Below are positions 39,801 through 51,800 of a DNA stretch of 64,000 bases, piece by piece. The DNA is from Diphasiastrum complanatum. Lineage: Eukaryota; Streptophyta; Lycopodiopsida; Lycopodiales; Lycopodiaceae. The stretch spans positions 16,706,870-16,770,869 of the forward strand of contig CM055095.1 in assembly GCA_029204225.1 (NCBI GenBank). The letters run 5' to 3'. The position numbers and the translations under genes were made by a program. Position 1 is the first letter of the stretch. Each line of letters starts with the position of its first letter. A model generated the notes under the pieces. That model was given only the letters and a program-made list of their open reading frames with translations, was not told the DNA's origin and searched no databases.

Positions 39801-42800
39801 CGGAGAGTATGACGCGCACGAAGAACTGTCTGCCGGTCGTCCATAGTTTTGAATTTGACAAATAATACCTTCGGATCATGCTGGAGGCGTGTAGGAAATA
39901 GAAGCCTAAGGATCCAGGATTAACTATTCAATCACACAAAGCATTCTAAAAAGAAAGAAAGAGCTGGCTAGAAACCCTCTTGTAGAAACTCGTGGACAGC
40001 CAAGGAGAATAGTCAGTATTGCTTACAAAAGTGTCACATACAAATGAGATGCACACATATATATAGTCCAAGATGACTATCTAACTTCCCTAGTGGACCC
40101 ATGAATCCCTACCAAGTTAATTTCATACTAACTTAGCTAACTCTAAGTTTAGTAGGCCTAATATAATAAATGGCCATGGTTACACAACTCTAGACCTTTT
40201 GGGTCAAAGTAACCTATGGTAATGTAAGCAATTCCATTTACAATCCAACACCCTCCTTAAATGGAAATGCATAACATAACATGAAGTAACTTCTCAAAAG
40301 AGAAAAATGCAACTTGCTGTCCAAACTTCATGTCGCCAAATAAACTGCGCACCGAAGTAGTCGAAATCTCATCCCCAATCATGTCCAACATATAAAAGGA
40401 AAAGAATGCGTAATAATGAAGCATCAAGTCGAAGGGTGAGGATTTGCATGCTCCATCTGAAGTAGGGAACCAACATAAACTCGGCAATAAGTCGAAACAT
40501 GGACTTGTAATCCATCATAGGCTCCCACATCATTCGAAAATACTTCTTACCATAAGGACAATAAAAAAGAGTACCAAACTCTTTTGGCATCACATCCTCC
40601 CAAACCTTACCATCAATGACTTGCTCACATAGAATAGGCAATGTACCAACATCATGATGAAGAGTAAGTGTAGAACCAAAATAATCAACACGAGGTACTG
40701 ATTTTAAAGAGGCATGTGCCTTCCCTTTGTAGTAAGACATTTATGTTATGGGCTATTCAACACTTTGCTGCCCAAAGTGTTCCCAACATGGACCATGTTG
40801 TCCATAATCTTCCGCAGGCTGTTCGTGAAGCATAATAGACTGCTCATGATGTAAAATGGGCTGTAAATGACCAAAAGAAGATGACTGAACCTGCTGTCCA
40901 ACGTCTTCATCATAAAAATTTGGCACGCTATCAAGAGATGCATCAACGATGGCGTCATCAAAGCTGTCCCTCGAAGAGGCATGGGATGACACAGAAGATT
41001 TTTCATATAATGAAAAAATCTCTCCAAACAAATGCTCACTCTTAACACTTTGAACAAAAGTACTAATTGACACATGTTGACTCCCTCCTCGATTAGTATA
41101 AAATAGTTCCAAAGAGTGCTTGAATGTTTTAGCCTTTGCTAAAACATCAAATTGAAAAGGTTTCGCATGAAACTTTTCACTAATGCATCCATGATATGCA
41201 TTAACTTGCGGTGACTTGAAAAAAAAAGATTGCTTCAACATCTGCTCAATGTATCATTGTTGAGAGATGAAGATTCCAACCCCATGTGGAAGATCAACAA
41301 GAACCCAAGTGTGGTTCTTCATGAGTGAGTTATACTCCTCTTGCATCGCATCCTCCCAACATTTTACTCCGCTGGCCTGCTCATGAAAAACAGGTTCTAC
41401 TACACCATCCTCAATAGAAATAAGAGCAAAATCAAAAAAATCAGCAAATTCTACTAATTTAGTAGAGGCACGAGTCTTCCCTTCATAGAAATGATCCACT
41501 TTGCTGTCCTTGCTGTCCTACAAAGTCTGCAATAACCATTTCGGGACTGGTTTGGGCTGTCCAACAGCCTTACCTTTGTCAACACTTTGCTGTCCAAAGT
41601 GTTGTTGTCCAATGTTTTCCGAACTTGGACCTTGCTGTCCAATGTCTTCAACATGCTGCTCTTCACCATAAATAGGTTCTTCTTGATGAACTATGGGCTG
41701 CAAAATTGAAGAAGTAGTGGGCTGTCCACTAGAAGTTGATGGCAGTCCCTTATCTTCATGATTAGATGGCAAAACCAAATCTGGAAATATTTCAAGATAT
41801 GCATCATGGGGGAAGTCCCCTTTCATGACATGAGTGGGCGCAACATCATAGGAGGTCTTTTCATCAAAATGAACATCACGACTCACTATGATTTTATTAG
41901 TATCCATATTAAACAACCTATAGCCCTTGCTTTCGCTAATATAGCCAACAAATATGCATTTAACTCTTTTATCATCAAGCTTGGTTCTTAGCTTATCGGG
42001 AATGAAAGCATAAGCCATGCAACCAAAGATGCGTAAGTGAGAAACAGTAGGCTTCTGACCATACCAAACTTCATAAGGAGTTAATACCTTCAAGGCTTTA
42101 GTAGGACACCGATTACTAATGTAAGCCGCCGTTATAACCGCTTCAGCCCAAAACTTGTGAGGTAGGCCCTTTGCCTTGAGCATGCATCGAGCCATCTCCA
42201 TAATAGTGCGATTCTTTCTTTCGGCAACACCATTTTGTTGAGGTGTGTAAGGGGTTGTCATTTGATGATGGATACCTTTGCTTTGAAGATAAGTACCGAA
42301 CGTATTCTTTATATATTCCCCTCCTCGGTCGGTACGTAAGATCTTCAAAGAGTGCCCAAACTGGTTTTCTATCAGTGCTAGAAAATCCCTAAAGCGTTAA
42401 AAAACTTCACATTTTGCCTTAATAGGATAAATCCATGTAAATCTTGAAAGGTCATCAATAAAAGTAACAAAGTACTTACACCTTCCAATGGATACGGTCC
42501 TCATTGGACCACATACATAGCTATGAACCAAATCAAATTTGCCATCAACTCTATTAGTTCCATCAATTGGAAAAGCTTGCCCTTGAAATTTTCCAAGAAT
42601 GCATCCTTCGCATACATGTCCTTTGGGATGCTCAATATTAGGAATGTCTTCAACCATATTGAATCTCTTCAACATCTTCAAGCTAGCAAAGTTGGTTAAG
42701 ACATTTGTCTTCTTTGAATTCCACAACCAATCCTTGGTTCATAATTGTAGAGACCGAAATGAGATTCTTTTTTATTTTTGGAACATAAAGTACATTACGA

Positions 42801-45800
42801 ATGTACTTCTCCTCACCATTGGGTAAGATAATGGAGATCACTCCAATACCTTTGATAGGATAAGAGGTGTTACCAACACCTTGAACTTTGCTTCCATCAT
42901 GCACTTTTACAAGCTTTGTGAAGACTTCTTTGTGAGAAGTCATATGGCGTGTGGCACCGCTATCAATCACCCAATCAATAGATGAAAAAACATCAACTTG
43001 TAAAGCTGAAGATGAGCTGTTTTCTGCTGAAAAACCAGCAAGATTTGAAGTGGCAGAAATCTCGTCTTGAGGAGAGATGAGATTATTAGTGACAAAAGCA
43101 TAATCATTATTGAAAAGATTATCCTCCTTTCCAAATTGTTGTTCCAAAGTAATGATTGCGGTACTTGTATCGTTACCTTTCTCTTTTTCCTTTGCAAGCC
43201 TCTTCCTACATTTTTTGATGTGATGCCCAAACTTCTTGCAATAGTGGCACTTACCCTTCTTCTTGGAGCCTTGATCTTGAGCTTCCTTAGATTTTTGATC
43301 ATCTTTGGAAGTTTTGAAAGAAGGCTTCCCTTTCCACTTGCCTTTGCCTTTGCCTTTTGCAAAGAAAGCTTGATCTTCTTGTTCACCAAAGTTGATCCTT
43401 GTTTGCTCTTCTTGAAGAAGTAAGCCAACAAGTTCGTCGAAGGAGATTTGTTGTCCCCTAAAAGAAATGCTCAATGATGACACAAATGGAAGGTAAGAAC
43501 TAGGAAGAGAGTTGAGAGTAATAGATACAAATTGTGAGTTCTCAATCACCTCATCAATACTAAGAAGCTCCTCTCAAAGATCCTTGATCTTCGTCAAGTG
43601 GTTTGTAAGCAAATCACCTTCTTGCATCTTCAAGATAGAAAGTTGATTTCGAAGATATACCACTTTTGCCGCATTCTTTACTTGAAACATCTTTGCAAGA
43701 GTCTCCCAAGCACTTTTGGAAGTCTTGCATGATCTAATATGTGGAAGGATAGATCTCTTCACTGATAATGCAATGACGGAATGTGCTTGTGCATCTCGTC
43801 GATCCCACTTCTTTTGCTCATCGGAAGATACCTTTGTAGTTGAAGAAGTAGTTGTTCTAGATGGTGTAATAGGTGCCAAGGTAGGCGGCATTTCTTCGTC
43901 ACCATTAACTACTTCCCATAAACCTTTAGCAATTAAAAGGTTCTTTATCATGTAGCACCACAAGGAATAGTTTGTGCCATCCAGCCTATCTTCATTAAAT
44001 AAAGAACCAATAGACTCCGATTCTTTAGCCATAACAGAAAAATCAGCTTGTAGTAGATAGGAAATAGACTTTCCAAGACAAAATCTACTCAAAGGGCAGC
44101 AACCTCAAAGCTGAAAATTATGAGCACAATAGATTGCAATACTCCACATGCAATTTACTCACCAAGTAATGAAATAGGTGGCTCATTTCTGCACAAAAAA
44201 ACAGAATGCTCACAAATAGATAGACTTCGAATGAAGCCAAAACCAAAATCAGAAATTTGTAGCTAAAAAGAGTGCACACTATGTGCATATAGAGCTGATG
44301 GTAGCGCCCTACTCCAAGCTCACCAACAGGGAAATTTCAGCAAGAAATGTGTCCAGAACACATGTATCTTCATTTAAGAAGTAAATCTGAAATTTTCAGC
44401 ATGTAATTGAGTCAAGATCACATGCAATTGGTTTGAGCATGGGCGCCCTACTGCTAGCTCTCAAATAGGTGAAGGTGCCCTTCAATTTCCTGCAATTTCC
44501 TGCAATTTCCTGCAAAAAAGTTATAAGAAGATGAACAGATTCTTCTCCTGCAAAAATCAGCATCTTGATGATTTTCTGCAACCAAAAAGAGAAGAAGATA
44601 GCTTCCTATTGGGCGCCCTCTGGCAAGCAATATGATCACCTAAAGGCTCTGATACCATGTAGGAAATAAAAGCCTAAGGATCCAGGATCTTAACTATTCA
44701 ATCACACAAAGCATTCTCAAAAGAAAGAGAGAGATGGCTAGAAACCCTCTTGTAGAAACTCGTGGACAGCCAAGGAGAATAGTCAGTACTGCTTACAAAA
44801 GTGTCACATACAAATGGGATGCACACATATATATAGTCCAAGATGACTATCTAACTTCATGATTATTCGCTATCCAACTACTTGACTATTGGCTGTCCAA
44901 CTACTTGACTACTGACTATCCAACTTTCTATAAGTTACATAGAAAGAATAAGGTTCCTCCAATATGTCAAGTTGGGGTACTTAATGTGACAATTAGGCCT
45001 AGTGGACCCATGAGTCCCTACCAAGTTAATTTCATACTAACTTAGCTAACTCTAAGTTTAGTAGGCCTAATATTATAAATGACCATGGTTACACAACTCT
45101 CGACCTTTTGGGTCAAAGTACCCTATGGTAATGTAAGCAATTCCATTTACATTCCAACAAGTGCCAAGCATACTAGATACCTGGAACTGAGAGCCCCATG
45201 CGTGAAGTAAACAAAGAGGTAACCTGGTCCAGTGTTGTGCCCTCAGTAGGAAGACCCGGAATCTTAAGTTGAGCTTTTTGTAATCCCGACATTGTTGTTC
45301 TGCCAAGACGCCTTGTATCGTGGTGTCTAAGGAGGGTGCTACAGAAGACGAAGAGGTCGTAGATGATCTCAGGATAGAAGCCCATGATTTGATCTCACGT
45401 ACTTCTTGCTCGAGAGTAGGTACTTTCTATACATGTTCCACCGTCTCATGAAGCCGCTGTTCAAGAACGGGAATCCGGGCAGTGCACTCAACAGTGTCAT
45501 GTATCTGGCGCTCAAGTAGGGGAAGCTTACTCGTGGATGCCTTAGTATCCTCAACAACACGGGAGATATTAGGGATGATGTCCCTCTGCAAAGCACTAAG
45601 CACAGCACGAAGAGAAGCAATTTCGGCCTGTTGAGCATCAATCGTGGCAGTCTTAGTAAGCGAATCCGCACGAAGTTCATTGAGTTGTGAAAGAAAAGCG
45701 GCAAATTGCTTAGAAATGTACTCATTCAACGATTCATGCCCTTACTAACTGACTGGCGCCATTATATTCAGCCTATGCCCTTTAATTTATACACTGATCA

Positions 45801-48800
45801 TCTGAATGATCCCCAATCTCGTTGGATGCAATTTCTTCAACAACTTCATTACCAATTGCACTATTGTCATAGCAAGAGCAACGTTGGTGACAATGCTTTA
45901 TCTCAATTACTTGCTTTTCTTTGTACCCTCAATCCTATCCTTCTTGATTGGTCTAATGTTCTTCCCACTGCATATCTTGGTTGTCCTAATTTCCGAGATG
46001 TTTATCCTATTCACCATCAGGTTTATTCTACCGTCGACCATGGTCTCCATCTAACAGAGTTCTCTGCATTCCTGGTACTATGGATCTTCATTCTACACTT
46101 TATCTTATGCCCAACGTGGTCACTATGGTTTTCAAAAGTCATCTACCCGGGACTTAAGCCTCTGACTTAAAGCTTTATTTCTATTGGCCTCGTATGAATA
46201 TGATCTGGCCAATTTAATTCAAACTTGTAGTTTTTGTGCTCACAATAAATATTTTCGTGCCAAGTCTCCAAGTCTTCTATGGCATTGGCCGATTCCACCT
46301 CCCCAATGGACCAATATATCCATGGATTTTACTTTTAGTCTTCTTCGCCCAAAGTGTGGATATGACACTCGTCATGTTGCAGTTGATCAAGTTTTCCGAA
46401 TGTTTTATTCTCGTTAAGTCTACCCTTACGTCTGAGCAATGTACTCATAATTTATTCCATGAGAACTTTCGCTAACATAGCCTCCCTCATTCTATTCTTA
46501 TTGACTGTGATACCCATTGTACTCCTGATTTTTGGAAAGAACTCGTGAGTATCTTGGACGTTCAACTTCTTATGGGTACTAGATAATCGTTCTTTTGTTG
46601 ATCGTCAATTTGAAGTGTTAAATCATATTTTAGAAGACTATTTACGTAATTTTGTCTCATCTTCTAGTTGAAATCGGGATCAGCACACATTTTGCAAAAT
46701 ACATTTATAACAACTTCGTCAGTAGCAGCACAAAGCAGCCAAATGGCCACTAACCTACTCTTCTGGGTATTCCACCATCCTCTAATGATACTCCACAAAC
46801 TTTATTGTCCTTTCTTGCTTACTCTCATGATTGTACTTTGCAGGCACATCACTTGGCACGTATCCATACTTAGTAATGTCTTTGGTCAATCGCCCCACTT
46901 TTCCAACTCGATAGTTAGTGTTCCTTTACTTCAAGTTAGCCCATTTTCTTGGTTTCTTGAGCTTCACCACTGACATGTCTCTGTTGTGCGTGTGTCAGCG
47001 GTCAGGGTCTAACATGTACGAGATGGGGCATCCGAGGGTGCATCTGCTGATGGCATGGCAGGTGGTGTGTCTCTCTCCCCACCCATGCTAGGCCTTGCAT
47101 CTAGGGGTGTGACACCAGCAACTAATGATGTTGATGGTCGTGAGAGCTCTGATGGAGTGGCAAAAGGCCCAGGTGCCCCTGCACGTCCTGCACGTGCAGT
47201 AGGCACCGAGTGACTGTCATGGGTAGGTGGTGCTGGTGCCCCCCTATGGCTAGGCCCTGCACTTGTGTCCCCTCTGCGGCTAGGTCCTGCACCTATATCC
47301 CTTGCATGGCTAGTCCTTGCACCCTGGACCTGTGAGCTTTGCCCTCTTTGTTGGAAAAAACTGGTCTAAGTGGCTGGCTGCTGACCCATCATAGCCGTAT
47401 GTCTCTCGTAGCCTCTCTAACTCAGCATCTATAATGGAGCTGCACATCGATATACCCATGCCCCGCCCATCTGGTCTGGTCAATCGTAACAAATGGGCCC
47501 TGACCCTAGTGAGTGACTCGGTGAACTCAAAACCGAAATGGTAGCATCTTCATCTGCGGGCACCTGAACCATGGGACGGAGCCACATCCCCCTGTATGAG
47601 GTCAACCTCAGCCCACATGCCCCTGCCAACAATCGGCATGGTGTCGACGTGACCTATCAGCTACCGTGATCGCTCAAAGCCCTACAAAACATACACAAGC
47701 CATGCAAAGATTCAGTACAATGCAAATTAGGGCTAAATTGATGCGAAACAACAAAGATTCACAAATTAGGGCCAAATTGATGTGAAAAAGCGAGCATGAC
47801 ACACAAGAAACCCTAAAATTGTGTCGTATAGGCCAGAAGAGAGTTCTAGCACTTTTGTGGACATTGAAAAACACAGTCTAGCATCTTACGACACATCAAT
47901 CAGAGAAATACAGCTCATTTCACAGATGAGAGCTAAAAAAAGACACCAAAAAGCGAGCTTGACATTCATAAATTGATCTACGTGCACTATAGGCATAAGC
48001 CGACATTCTTGGCATTCTTGTAGGCATTTAGAAACACAGTGTGGCACTAGCGGCACCTCAATCGAACAATTCTCGCCTATTTCATAAGGAGGGCCAAAAA
48101 AACACCAGAAGAGGGCACCACTCTACGCGTCGTAATGCCCTAAACTGATGTTGTGGGCATTCCCGTAGACATGAGGAAACACAGTGTAGCACTTTACTTT
48201 GCTTCAATCTAACACCTATAGCTAGTTCTAAACAATCATGGAAATTGAATTGTGTAGGCAAGAAAAACCTTGAATCCGACTTTTCTCACTCCCCGCTAGG
48301 TTCCCGTCCCCGCTAGATGCTCCTAGGATGTTGGATCGTCGCAAACATATGTACATAATAAAATTTATAGCATTTTCTCTCCTCCAACGCACACGGACCT
48401 ACTGCAAAAAAATTTGCAAATTTGAAGCAAAAAAATTCTACACCGGAATGTTGTGCACCAACGGAACGCGTTCTGCTGGCAACTATTTAAAAAATATATA
48501 TAGATATAGATATATATATCATAGATCCAGCGGTACCAGGATCCGCGGATCCCGGTACCGCGGATCCACTGTGGTACCGCAGATCCATACTGATCCGCGG
48601 TACCACAATATATATTATTTTTTGATATATAGTATTTTTTAATATTTCATATATTATTATATTTTTTTTTAACCTAATCCCCCCCCCCCCTCGCTTCATC
48701 TCTCTCCCTGCCCGTCGCCCTACTGTCCTCGCCCTCCCTGCTGTCCGCGCCCTCTCCGTTGTATGCCCATTGCCCTACTGTCCACGCCCTCCCGGCTGTC

Positions 48801-51800
48801 TTCGCATTGCACTAATCGCGTCCACCCCAACTATTGCTATTTCGGCCTTTGTTGTGGTTTTTTCAAGCCTTCCGACTCCTATCGCACCCACAGAGATCTC
48901 TGCCTTCTTTCCCCAGTCCCTTCTACAGAGATGGTGCATTCCAACCTTGCTGATCTGTGGGACAAGGTGGACATTGTCAGGCGGGTTCCCGACAAGTCTA
49001 ACAAGTCCGGTGCAAGGATCGTGCGCTATCGATATTGCCTGGCCGAGTTCGTTGCCACCCTCACTCGCCTTAAAAGCCACCTACTCGGCGCACACGCGAG
49101 AGATGGTGGCACACTGAATGCTGCCCCCTGTGCCAGCATGTCCGTTCCCGTCAGGCAACGACATTTGGATACCTACGGGCCACGTCTTGTGGCGGGGGAG
49201 AACACCATTTCGGAGGGTGCTCTTCGGTTTTGCACCGCTCCTTACGTGGTTGACCCCGAGTTGCTGCCTGCTTGGCTGGCACGCACGAGGAGAGGGAGTG
49301 CATCCTCATCCAGTCCCTTTGCCCCTCATCCCCCTTAGACAGTTCTGCCTCACGCACCCCCATCTGCACCCATTCCGGTGGATCCCGTCCCACCGCGTTT
49401 GCCAGTTGTCACTGCGGTTCCACCACCACCTACTGTTGCTTGCACTCCCCCAGTTTACGACTTTCTCATGGACTCTCCGCCTCCTGAGCAGGAGCAGGCC
49501 CTGGATGCCAGTGACGAGGCCTTCCAGGATGTTGAGGAGATCCCTTCCTCCCTCCCTTCACATCCGGATGACCTCCCTACCCAGCAGTTTTCGTATCCCA
49601 TGCCAGATGTCCACCCTCCACCAGTGTACCCCACTTACGCTGCTGCACCCATCCCGGCCAGTGCATCCCACTCTCCCCATTCCACGTCTACAGCTGATGC
49701 ATCCACTAGTGCCCAGCCTGTAACGTCATCATCCATTCCCGTCACATTCGGTGCACCGTGCTGGAGGTCTGCTACCCATCGCCCAGCTGGGAGAGTTCTT
49801 AGGCAGCAGAGCATTCGCGGCGCGCATCAGCCGCACATGGATAGAGAGGCCACACAGGCCGTGGCCAATCTGATTTATGAGCTGAACCTTCCATTTGCCA
49901 TCGCCGACTCTGAGCCCTTCAAAAGGGCCTTCCGCCTTGCACAGTCTGTCAGCCCTAGCTGGAGAGTCCCTAGTTCAGAGGTTGTCCGCACACACATGCT
50001 GAGGGATAGGGTCGAGTCATTGTCTAGAGAGATGGAGCCTCTGCGTCGCCATTGGGACACTTACAGTTGCAGAAGCTTACTAAGGATAAAGAGAAAGGTA
50101 TTGATACAGATACAACCATGATTTCATTAGAACATTGCAGCAGGGGGGGGAGAGTCATATCTGCAGAGTTCATGTTTGATGTCATCAGGTCTTCCATCCT
50201 GTCCATAGGCCCACAGCATGTCGTCACGGTGGTGACGGACAATGCCACGAACTGCATTCAAATGGGTGTACTGCTAGAGGCCGAGTTCCCTCACATTGTT
50301 CATACCCCCTGTGCCGCGCACGGCATAGACCTTCTGATGGGGGACATAGGTGCACTTCCCTGGGTTAGAGCCATCATCCGTGAGGCCCTCTTCCTGGTGA
50401 CAAAAGTCACCAGGAAGAGGCGTGTTCTTGCCATGTTCCGGGTGTTCAGCCATCTGGACCTCCGTAAGCCAGCCCCCACACGCTTTGCATTCGACTTGGT
50501 GGTCATCGACCGTTTGATCAGGTGCAGGGCACAGCTTCTACAGATGGTTGCCAGTGATCTTTGGTGTGCCAGTACGTTTCCGCGCACTGAGGATGGGGAG
50601 CACTTTTCTTCCACGGTGAGGGGAGACCAGTTCTGGAGGGATGCACAGACATTGTCAGGACTGCTTCAACCACTCTACATTGTGCTCCGCATGGCTGACA
50701 GCGAGGGGTCGACACTTGGACTGGTATATGAGCTCATGGACCGGATTGGACAGTTCCTGCAGCTGCCCATCTTGCAGCCAGAGAGGTAAGCAGTATAGTA
50801 ATGTAATTGGCCTTTATCTTTTCAGTACTTGCTAGTTTGTTTTTCTGTCAATGTTAAGTTTTTTCGTAATGCCCTAAACCACATGCCTCTCACCTGCAGG
50901 ATTACCGAGCTGAAGTTCATCTGGGAGATGCAATGGAACTACTTCCACAGGAGCTTCCACAGCGTTGCACACATACTGCATCCCCTCTTCCTCTCTCCAA
51001 CACAGATCGCAGACAGAGAGCTCGAGGCCGATTGGCTTCAGTACATTCACAGAGTGGGTCCACACATAGGTTTGGATCCTATCAGGCTCATGGAGGAGCT
51101 CGCTGCATTTCGTTTCGGCATGGGCACATTCGGCCACCCGGCTCCTCGGGATCCAGAGAGGAGGCAGCTACCCATTACCTGGTGGACCATGTTCGGTAGC
51201 ACATATCCATCTATACAGCGTCTTGCACTGCGTGTCCTTTCTCAGGTATGCATCTCATTTTATCCTCCATTGCTGTGTTTCGTTGAAGTTCCACCCGTGC
51301 CACAATGTGCTGAAGTATTTCAATGCACGTACCACAGGACTGTGCTGCCTCTGTGTGTGAGCGTAATTGGAGCACATGGGCACTCATTCACATGAAGAGA
51401 AGAAACCGATTGTCAGTGAGTCAGTTGGAGCGGCTGGTGTTCTGTAACACCAACGCACGTCTCGCCAGAAGACTTTCGACCATTACGAGCGCATTGCAGG
51501 TGATAAGCTATTCTCCCATAGCAGTTTGGTTGACTCCTGGTATGTTGGTTTCATTTCTTGATAGAGTTGTCTCTCTGACATGCAAATTTTAAACCTTGCA
51601 GACAAAGATATCTGATTTGGAGCACCAGGTTGACTTGCCTACTGACAGCACCCATCCCATGCCTGTAGATGACCTGGGCACATAGTTGATGGCAGAGAGA
51701 GAGAGGGAGCTTGCCGAGATGAGAGAGAGAGGCCTCGGGCTTGAGCACAGAGAGCCTCCATTGTACGAGGCAGATGAGCCAGTGTCAGAGGATGATCAGT

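Larger units (their letters stand above)
39890..45159 (-). mobile_element. Ty1/copia element lacking RT, nested in LINE C
   Basis: It has two LTRs (44658-45159 and 39890-40250), an initiator-Met PBS (minus strand TGGTATCAGAGCC, 44657-44645) and a PPT (AAGGAGGG, minus strand, next to 40250). The internal region encodes gag, protease and integrase, then only the first part of RT. Instead of RT/RNase H, a second divergent copy of the integrase-RT linker follows. No clean 5-bp target duplication is visible (AGGCG versus AGTGC). Confidence 0.88.
36806..45729 (-). mobile_element. LINE copy C, split by a nested copia element
   Basis: Minus-strand member of the same LINE family. ORF1 occupies 45729-45160 and resumes at 39889-39659. 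ORF2 follows, and the 3' UTR ends at the TC tail. The copia element at 39890-45159 separates the two halves. The 5' end meets a gypsy relic at about 45730. Confidence 0.85.
39659..45729 (-). pseudogene. LINE C ORF1 interrupted by copia
   Basis: The 5' piece, 45729-45160, encodes a heptad-rich coiled coil (residues 1-100 from 45729) and the start of the RRM-like domain. The 3' piece, 39889-39659, encodes its end ([20 protein letters not shown]). The copia insertion lies between them. The true 5' end may be missing. Confidence 0.75.
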
